DNA from: JAQBGV01 sp032128395
GTDB lineage: Bacteria; Planctomycetota; UBA8108; UBA1146
NCBI GenBank assembly: GCA_032128395.1
Contig: JAQBGV010000171.1
Location: 1-20,865, forward strand
Length of the DNA stretch: 20,865 nt
Reading direction: 5' to 3'
Shown here piece by piece: positions 16,310 through 20,865 of this stretch. A program made the translations under genes and the position numbers. Position 1 is the stretch's first letter, and every line of letters starts with the position of its first letter. Under the pieces are notes generated by a model. The model did no database searches. It worked only from the letters and a program-made list of their open reading frames with translations, and was not told the origin of the DNA.

Positions 16310-16428
16310 AGGTGGCGCCGCACCGGACAATTCACTCAAGGGGTCGTGGGATCGTGTCGAGGATTCAGGAGTGGTGGGCCTCCGTCCACCCGAATCCGGT
16401 CGTTGATCCGGAGTGGAGAGGAACTGAG

Positions 16429-17103
16429 ATGAGCAGAACCCTTCGGACCGCTTCCTGGGTGCTGGCCGCCGCGATCGCTGTGAACGCAGTCGGGTGCGTG
16501 CAGCAGGGGATGCGTGAAGTGAAGCAGGAGCTGATCGAGAGCGACTCAGAGGGCCGGAACACGGTCATCGACATCAAGCTCGAGAAGTACCAGCGTCTCG
16601 CGCGCGAGTTCCCGAAGGAGCCGTGCTACCGTGAGCGCCTCGCGCGGCTCTACTGGATGAAGAACGACCACAAGCAGGCCCTCTCCAATCTCCAGAAGGC
16701 GAAGTCCCTCGACCCGAAGAACCCGAAGTACTCGTACTTCGAGGGGACGATCTACTCGGGGATCGGAAACTACCGCCTGGCGGAAGCCTCCTTCAAGGAT
16801 CTGCTCGAGAATTCCGACGGCAAGTTCACAGGGCCGTACATCCAGCTCGCCGAGATCTGCTTGCTGCAGGAGCGTGAACCTGAAGCTCTCCAGTATCTCG
16901 AAGAGTGCACGAAGATCGATCCGGCGTTCGCGACCCCCCACTACTACATCGGCCGAATCCACCTCGCCCACCGCGACCAGGCGCAAGCGATCGAACACTT
17001 CGAGTTGTACCTTCGCCTCGGCGGCGGGATGTACCAGGATGAAGTCCTGCAGCTGTTGGACGGAATGATGTCGAAGCTCAGATTCCACACCATCAAGGAT
17101 TGA
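16429..17103 (+). CDS. TPR-repeat lipoprotein
   Basis: The product is 224 residues from ATG 16429, with GAGAGGA upstream. The open frame extends much further upstream but only as noncoding shadow; the chosen start places a signal peptide (WVLAAAIAVNAVGC) with lipidation Cys 23 at the N-terminus. Four tetratricopeptide repeats follow, at about 66-99, 100-133, 136-169 and 170-203; for example AEICLLQEREPEALQYLEEC and IGRIHLAHRDQAQAIEHFE. TPR lipoproteins act as scaffolds for envelope complexes such as outer-membrane assembly or polysaccharide export; the partner here is unknown. It is separated from the CPBP gene by 119 bases and followed by a strong hairpin, so it is probably monocistronic. 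The use of AAG/GAG and consistent codons suggests good expression. Confidence 0.9.
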   Translation: MSRTLRTASWVLAAAIAVNAVGCVQQGMREVKQELIESDSEGRNTVIDIKLEKYQRLAREFPKEPCYRERLARLYWMKNDHKQALSNLQKAKSLDPKNPKYSYFEGTIYSGIGNYRLAEASFKDLLENSDGKFTGPYIQLAEICLLQEREPEALQYLEECTKIDPAFATPHYYIGRIHLAHRDQAQAIEHFELYLRLGGGMYQDEVLQLLDGMMSKLRFHTIKD

Positions 17104-17117
17104 GCGACCGCCAAAGC

Positions 17118-17159
17118 CGAACGCGGGCCCGGGGAGCACCGTCCCCGGGCCCGCGTTCG
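17118..17159 (+). terminator. Perfect 18-bp hairpin after the TPR lipoprotein gene
   Basis: The arm at 17118-17135 (CGAACGCGGGCCCGGGGA) is exactly complementary to 17142-17159, with a 6-base loop. It starts 15 bases after the stop codon. Only a short T-poor tail follows, so it may terminate with assistance or stabilise the mRNA 3' end. Confidence 0.75.
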
Positions 17160-17279
17160 TTCATGGGGACGGGCTCCGCACAACGGTGCCCGTCAGCGAC
17201 GAAGAAGAGCACGTGAATGACCGCGAGATGAACGAACTCTTTCCGCGTCGGCGGAGATGAAAAAATCGTGATGAAAGGG

Positions 17280-17320
17280 AAAAAAGTGGATCGGGGGATT
17301 CTGGGATATAGATCCCCCGA
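17280..17320 (-). terminator. Rho-independent terminator for the minus-strand regulator unit
   Basis: On the minus strand a perfect 9-bp stem, TCGGGGGAT (17312-17320) with ATCCCCCGA (17291-17299), has a 12-base loop. It is followed 5 bases later by six T residues (complement of A 17280-17285). It lies 235 bases beyond the regulator's stop codon, so the transcript would carry the 14-bp repeats in its 3' untranslated region. Confidence 0.6.
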
Positions 17321-17479
17321 CCCGTGAGGAGGTGTGTTCTCGGAAATGATCTCCCTGGCTCCAGGTGCCCGCGACTGAGCACCCCGGCTCCGAGAACGGA
17401 TGTCTCGCGGTCGGTCCTGCAAGAGCAGGCGGCTGCTCCGACCTCGAAGCCCGATCCGAGCGGGGCTACCTTCTCGGGT

Positions 17480-17576
17480 TACCGATCATGGTTTCCCAAT
17501 CACGGCTTCCCAATCACGGCCTCCCAATCACGGCCTCCCAGTCTGGTTTCCCAGTCAGGGACTCCCGATCACTATG
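17480..17576. repeat. Seven degenerate 14-bp tandem repeats at the 3' end of the regulator gene
   Basis: Units start at 17480, 17494, 17508, 17522, 17536, 17549 and 17563. The consensus is close to TCCCAATCACGGCC on the plus strand. Units 2-4 are nearly identical, the outer units have diverged, and unit 5 has lost one base. The last two units overlap the final codons of the regulator gene (stop at 17555-17557), which encode its VIGSP end; the rest lie downstream. The period is not a multiple of three. Confidence 0.8.
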
Positions 17577-18487
17577 CGAGCAACCAGGGGCCACGCCCGA
17601 ATCAGTTCATCCGGGGTGATTATTACGGGGGCAACCTCCGGGCGCAAGTACTGAATTCTCAGGGATTCCCCGCCATCCTGAAAAAGTCGGCAAAAGGTGC
17701 TGCGCCGCTCCAGGAGGCGGATGAAGGCAAATTCGCCACTCCGTGCCTCGCGGAGCCCGTCGAAGACGACCAGGTCGCCCTCCTGGAAGAGGTCGCCGGT
17801 CATCGCGGTTTCTCGGACTCGAAGCGCAAATGCTTTCCTGTCCATGAGTTCGGGAATCCTGAGGACCCCTTCTACCGCTGCTGCTGGGTCTCCACCTCGG
17901 GTGAATTCGACCGGATACGGCGCTTCATCCCCCACGAGGATCGGGATCCCCAAATCCGCGCCATCGGCGGCTGCGTCGGCCGCGCTGAGCCGCACGACCT
18001 GCATTGCCAGGGTTCGGATGATCGCGTCCTGTTGCTCGAGTACTCGGAACGGGTCGATCTGGAGGATCTTGCAGGTCTTGCGCAGGAACTCCCCATCCAG
18101 ACCGCTTCGCCGTCCCTGCTCGACCGCGAGGACGTAGGCGCGGGTGTGTCCGCTGCGCCGGGCGAGGTCGTCGACGGTGATGTGCCGACGGCGCCGTTCG
18201 GATCGGATCAGCTTTCCGATCTCGGCGTGCAGATCGGTGAGCCCGAGTTCCTTCGTTCGCTTTTGGAGCGAGGCGTCCTCCGGCGATGTCGAAGAGTCGA
18301 AGAACGCCGCCGGTGGAAGCTCGAGGGCGTCGGCGAGGCGGAGGATCACTTCGCTGTCGACCCGCCGCTGCCCCTTCTCGATCCGAGTCATCTGCGAAGG
18401 GGAGAGACCGATCCGTTCCGCGAGATCCTTGCCGGTGATGCTGCGCTCCTCGCGGAGCTGCTTGATGCGAGTTCCGATGTCGAGCAC
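17555..18487 (-). CDS. Double-HTH (XRE) transcriptional regulator with degenerate S24/LexA-like C-terminal domain
   Basis: The product is 310 residues, from GTG 18487 with GGGAGGAA upstream. It has two XRE-type helix-turn-helix domains. The first is at about 4-60 (IKQLREERSITGKDLAERIGLS, then MTRIEKGQ). The second is at about 89-147 (IGKLIRSERRRRHITVDDLARRSG, then VEQGRRS). The C-terminal part (about 209-308) follows the S24 peptidase/CI-repressor layout: AFALRVRETAMTGDLFQEGDLVVFD, GEFAFIRL, and an ending LVARIVIG. The GDSM nucleophile motif is replaced by ETAM (Ala for Ser), and the usual catalytic Lys position carries Cys/Arg (TFCRLF). Self-cleavage is therefore unlikely, and the domain may only dimerise or bind a ligand. 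It follows the CPBP protease by 34 bases on the same strand. Confidence 0.85.
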   Translation of the reverse strand: MLDIGTRIKQLREERSITGKDLAERIGLSPSQMTRIEKGQRRVDSEVILRLADALELPPAAFFDSSTSPEDASLQKRTKELGLTDLHAEIGKLIRSERRRRHITVDDLARRSGHTRAYVLAVEQGRRSGLDGEFLRKTCKILQIDPFRVLEQQDAIIRTLAMQVVRLSAADAAADGADLGIPILVGDEAPYPVEFTRGGDPAAAVEGVLRIPELMDRKAFALRVRETAMTGDLFQEGDLVVFDGLREARSGEFAFIRLLERRSTFCRLFQDGGESLRIQYLRPEVAPVIITPDELIRAWPLVARIVIGSP

Positions 18488-18521
18488 GTGTTTCCTCCCG
18501 CCCCCATACAGATCATCCGGC

Positions 18522-19451
18522 TCAGCCGGACCATCTCTGCGCGAAGATCATCAAAGCGAATTGGCCGAAGTTGAAGATCGAGTGCAACGCGATGCAGCAC
18601 CAGATGTTCCCGGTCCGCTGCAGAACGAGAGCGAGAAGTGCTCCGAGACAGGCAATCGGCACCAGCGCGACGATCGATCCGTGCACGACTCCGAAGAAGA
18701 GGGCGGAGAGGGTGACGCCGAGCGGCACCCCGAAACGGTGAGCGAGCCAGCGGTAGATCACCCCCCGGAAGAGAAATTCCTCGACGAGAGGAGCGACGAC
18801 GACTCCGAAGAACATCAGCGCGATCGCGGGGCTCCAGTGACCCGTCCCGACAGAGTCCTGGAACTGAAGCACGACCGCTTGATGGTCCGGTTCGACGCCG
18901 AAGAGCAACAGGGTGAATTGAATGCTGATAAGGATGGCGAAGCCAGCCGGAAGCGCAGCGAGCCATACGAGCACGCCGAGCCCGGCCCCCTTCCCGAGCG
19001 ATCCCGTTCCGATTCCGAGCACGGTCAGCTCCTGACCGTTCATCTTGGGGAGGGTGAGAATCCCCCCTACCACGATCAGACCGGCAACTCCCCCCGCGAG
19101 GACGCCGATGACGGTGAGAACCGGTTCGAGGCTGATCTTGAGAAGACCTCGGTATTCGATGGCGGGGTCGATGGGGAAGATCAGGGCCGCCGCGATCGAG
19201 GTGAACATGCTGAGGAGCCACCAGCCGGCGAACATGAGGCACATGTCGACCCCACTCCAGCGCGGGACGGGAATCGACACTGCGGCGGTACGACGGCGAA
19301 GGGCCCAGAGCAGGAACGCGGAGGCCCCCAGTGCTCCGAAGAAGAGCACCACGAAGAAAATGAGAACTCCGATCTTCTCCGGATCGGACCCGAGTGCTCC
19401 GAACCACGAGAGAAGCTCCTCGCGTTGCCGCTCCCAGTCTGGCTCGGACAT
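18522..19451 (-). CDS. CPBP-family intramembrane glutamic endopeptidase
   Basis: The product is 309 residues from ATG 19451, with about eight hydrophobic segments. The CPBP core is in the C-terminal third: PLVEEFLFRGVIYRW (Glu 224-225, Arg 229), ALFFGVVHGSIVALVPIACLG (His 257) and NIWCCIALHSIFN (His 290, Asn 294). All residues linked to catalysis in the family are present. The N-terminal two-thirds is a less conserved membrane region with a basic loop (LRRRT). It sits 50 bases after thiG and 34 bases before the double-HTH regulator, so it may be cotranscribed with both. Pairing with the regulator suggests controlled proteolysis or an immunity-like module, but no substrate is identifiable. It differs clearly from the CPBP protein at 15311-16309. 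Confidence 0.92.
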   Translation of the reverse strand: MSEPDWERQREELLSWFGALGSDPEKIGVLIFFVVLFFGALGASAFLLWALRRRTAAVSIPVPRWSGVDMCLMFAGWWLLSMFTSIAAALIFPIDPAIEYRGLLKISLEPVLTVIGVLAGGVAGLIVVGGILTLPKMNGQELTVLGIGTGSLGKGAGLGVLVWLAALPAGFAILISIQFTLLLFGVEPDHQAVVLQFQDSVGTGHWSPAIALMFFGVVVAPLVEEFLFRGVIYRWLAHRFGVPLGVTLSALFFGVVHGSIVALVPIACLGALLALVLQRTGNIWCCIALHSIFNFGQFALMIFAQRWSG

Positions 19452-19501
19452 CGCCTAGGGCCTCGGGGTTGCGGAGCGTGGGTCGTGCGACGGGGAACGC
19501 A

Positions 19502-20296
19502 TCACTCGCCGAGGACCCCGCGGGTGGGACTCGACGCGGTGGCGTAGAGTCGGCGGGGAATTCGGCCAGCTCGGTGGGCGAAGTACCCCGCCTCGAGAGC
19601 GTGCCGCATTGCGTGGGCCATCCGGACCGGGTCGTCGGCTCCGGCGATCCCGGTGTTGAGGAGCACTCCCTCCGCCCCGAGTTCCATCGCGATGGCCACG
19701 TCGCTCGCGGTCCCGACCCCGGCATCGATGATCACCGGCACCTCGAGCGTCTCGAGGATGATGCGGAGATTGTTGGGGTTCAGCACCCCCTGGCCGCTTC
19801 CGATCGGGGAGCCCGCTGGCATCACCGAGGTCGCTCCAGCCTCTTGTAGCCTGAGTGCCATCACGGGGTCGTCCGAGGTGTAGGCGAGGACGGTGAACCC
19901 CTCGCCGACGAGAGTTCGGCATGCTTCGAGCGTCCCGACCGGATCGGGAAGGAGGGTGCGCCGGTCGCCGAGGACTTCGAGTTTCACCCAGTCGCCGAGT
20001 CCGAGTTCGCGGGAGAGCCGCGCGACACGCACCGCGTCATCCGCTTCGAAGCAGCCGGCGGTGTTCGGCAGGATCGTGTACCGCTCACGGTCGAGGTGAC
20101 CCATCACCGGGTCATCGCCACTCTTCCAATCGACCCGGCGGATCGCCACGGTGACGACCTCGCACCCGGAAGCGTCGAGGGCCGCGACCATCGTCTCGGG
20201 GTCCTTGTACTTGCCAGTGCCGACGAAGAGCCTCGAGCGGAAAGTGCGACCCCCGATACTCAGCGGATCTGGGGTCAGCGTTTCCGGGGTCCGCAC
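19502..20296 (-). CDS. thiG: Thiazole synthase
   Basis: The product is 264 residues. The start is GTG 20296, two bases after the thiS stop, with GGAGGAGG upstream. ThiG condenses 1-deoxy-D-xylulose 5-phosphate with dehydroglycine and sulfur from ThiS thiocarboxylate to make the thiazole ring of thiamine. Visible landmarks are LFVGTGKY near residue 23, ILPNTAGC (75-82), the Schiff-base Lys 105 in WVKLEVLGD, LLPDP, the phosphate-binding PIGSGQGVLNPNNL, and VIIDAGVGTASD followed by MELGAEGVLLNTGIAGADDPV near the C-terminus. The fold is a TIM barrel. The length and every motif fit the family. The other thiazole-branch genes (thiF, thiH or thiO) are not in the window. Confidence 0.97.
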   Translation of the reverse strand: MRTPETLTPDPLSIGGRTFRSRLFVGTGKYKDPETMVAALDASGCEVVTVAIRRVDWKSGDDPVMGHLDRERYTILPNTAGCFEADDAVRVARLSRELGLGDWVKLEVLGDRRTLLPDPVGTLEACRTLVGEGFTVLAYTSDDPVMALRLQEAGATSVMPAGSPIGSGQGVLNPNNLRIILETLEVPVIIDAGVGTASDVAIAMELGAEGVLLNTGIAGADDPVRMAHAMRHALEAGYFAHRAGRIPRRLYATASSPTRGVLGE

Positions 20297-20298
20297 GG

Positions 20299-20517
20299 TC
20301 AACCTCCTCCGACGATCGTCATGATCTCGACCAGGTCCGCGTCCTCGAGCGGGTGGGCTGCGTAGGTGGAGCGCGGGACGATGTCGCGGTTCACCTCGAC
20401 CGCGATCGCGCGGCGATCCAGCGCGAGACCCTCGGACTCGAGAGTCGAGACCAGGCCTTCGACCGTGGTCCCCTCGGGGATCTCGCGGTTCTCTCCGTTG
20501 ACGCGGATTGTCGGCAT
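20299..20517 (-). CDS. thiS: Sulfur carrier protein ThiS
   Basis: The product is 72 residues from ATG 20517, with GAGGTG upstream. It has a ubiquitin-like beta-grasp sequence, MPTIRVNGENREIPEGTTVEGLV, then AIAVEVNRDIVPRS, and the ending DLVEIMTIVGGG. The C-terminal Gly-Gly is the site of adenylation and thiocarboxylation needed for sulfur delivery to ThiG. It is immediately upstream of thiG and the two are surely cotranscribed. No TPP riboswitch is recognisable in the 140 bases between thiS and the upstream gene. Confidence 0.95.
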   Translation of the reverse strand: MPTIRVNGENREIPEGTTVEGLVSTLESEGLALDRRAIAVEVNRDIVPRSTYAAHPLEDADLVEIMTIVGGG

Positions 20518-20657
20518 GGCGGGGCACCTCGGGGGGGAAGACGATCCTGCGGTCCACGAACGATCCCGGCCGAGCGCGAGGATCGGGGGCATTATCGGCC
20601 AAGGTCGGGCGATCTTCACCCACAATCCGCGAGATGATCTCGATCGACCGTCGAGCC

Positions 20658-20864
20658 TCACTCGCGCGCGAAGCGGTAGTAGACCTCGAGCGTCAATGCG
20701 CCCATCGCGGTCGAGTAGACGCGCCCGCCGGCGATTCCCCACTCACCGATCGGGTCCCAGCTGCCGTCCTCGCAGCCGCCGACTCGTTGGGTGGGGACCA
20801 GCGCATCGATCATCGCGGAGTTCCACTCCCGCCACTTCACACCTCCGAATTGGAAGAGCGCGTA
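20658..20864 (-). CDS. Prenyltransferase/squalene-oxidase-repeat (terpene cyclase-like) protein, C-terminal end only
   Basis: The frame is open to the right edge, so only the last 68 residues are visible. They contain a QxxGGxxWxxWN-type segment (FQFGGVKWREWN), the repeat signature CEDGSWDPIGEW, and the ending AGGRVYSTAMGALTLEVYYRF. This is the QW-type alpha/alpha-toroid repeat of squalene/terpene cyclases and prenyltransferases, and the GGRVYSTA-LTLEVYYR ending is frequent in large planctomycete proteins of this group. Those proteins have unproven function, so neither hopanoid nor other terpene synthesis should be assumed. The GTG at 20840 is internal. It lies 140 bases upstream of thiS. Confidence 0.75.
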   Translation of the reverse strand, partial: YALFQFGGVKWREWNSAMIDALVPTQRVGGCEDGSWDPIGEWGIAGGRVYSTAMGALTLEVYYRFARE

Positions 20865-20865
20865 G

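Larger units (their letters stand above)
17104..17554. other. Convergent noncoding region
   Basis: These 451 bases separate the plus-strand TPR gene from the minus-strand regulator. They contain the plus-strand hairpin at 17118-17159, an A-rich patch with six-A runs (17256-17290) unusual for this genome, a minus-strand hairpin (17291-17320), and the start of the 14-bp repeat array (from 17480). Between 17321 and 17479 I see no supported gene or site. Confidence 0.7.

Noticed and set aside
15229..16428. Upstream extension of the TPR lipoprotein frame
   Set aside because: It overlaps the CPBP gene in another frame and would bury the lipoprotein signal peptide. ATG 16429 has its own ribosome site.
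17480..17576. CRISPR array
   Set aside because: Units are 14 bp, directly adjacent with no spacers, and no cas gene is nearby.
17324..19547. Two overlapping plus-strand open frames (17324-18574 and 18144-19547) opposite the regulator and CPBP genes
   Set aside because: Translations are low-complexity and carry no domain, while the minus strand encodes HTH and CPBP motifs with ribosome sites.
20518..20657. TPP riboswitch upstream of thiS
   Set aside because: A short stretch around 20589-20604 superficially resembles the complement of a TPP core, but the CTGAGA element and the rest of the conserved core are missing.

Overview
The window is GC-rich, densely coded bacterial DNA with many GTG starts and stop/start overlaps. 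It looks like Planctomycetota or a close relative, probably from an environmental assembly. The taxonomic pointers are family-level impressions: the C-terminus of a prenyltransferase/squalene-oxidase-repeat protein at the right edge, the glycine-rich nucleotide loop of MurD, and the mix of YkgJ, GYF_2, DUF2752, PEGA and HEAT-repeat proteins. No rRNA, tRNA, CRISPR array or transposase was seen.

Layout. Positions 1-6906 are on the plus strand: the end of an M48 metallopeptidase, an OafA-type acyltransferase broken by a one-base frameshift, a TrmH/SpoU RNA methyltransferase, a family 4 glycosyltransferase, an aquaporin-like channel lacking the usual selectivity-filter arginine, and an orphan PAS-PAS hybrid histidine kinase preceded by two tandem dyads. 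Positions 6934-10353 are on the minus strand and read PEGA lipoprotein, murD, radA. Positions 10354-10629 are a divergent intergenic region with a possible structured RNA.

Positions 10630-17103 are on the plus strand. They hold a YkgJ cysteine-cluster protein coupled to a HEAT-repeat/cyclophilin lipoprotein, a DUF2752 membrane protein followed by an inverted-repeat element, an overlapping trio (GYF_2 membrane protein, unrecognised membrane protein, zinc-ribbon CPBP protease), and a TPR lipoprotein with a strong terminator. Positions 17160-17554 are noncoding, with a minus-strand terminator and a 14-bp tandem repeat array. Positions 17555-20864 are on the minus strand and read prenyltransferase-like protein (partial), thiS, thiG, a CPBP protease, and a double-HTH regulator with a degenerate S24 domain.

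Housekeeping roles are clear for murD (peptidoglycan), radA (recombination) and thiS/thiG (thiamine thiazole). The most novel-looking parts are the CPBP protease/double-HTH regulator pair with its repeat array, the GYF_2-unknown-CPBP operon, the HEAT-cyclophilin lipoprotein, and the possible structured RNA. None is a defence or mobile system that could be recognised with confidence.
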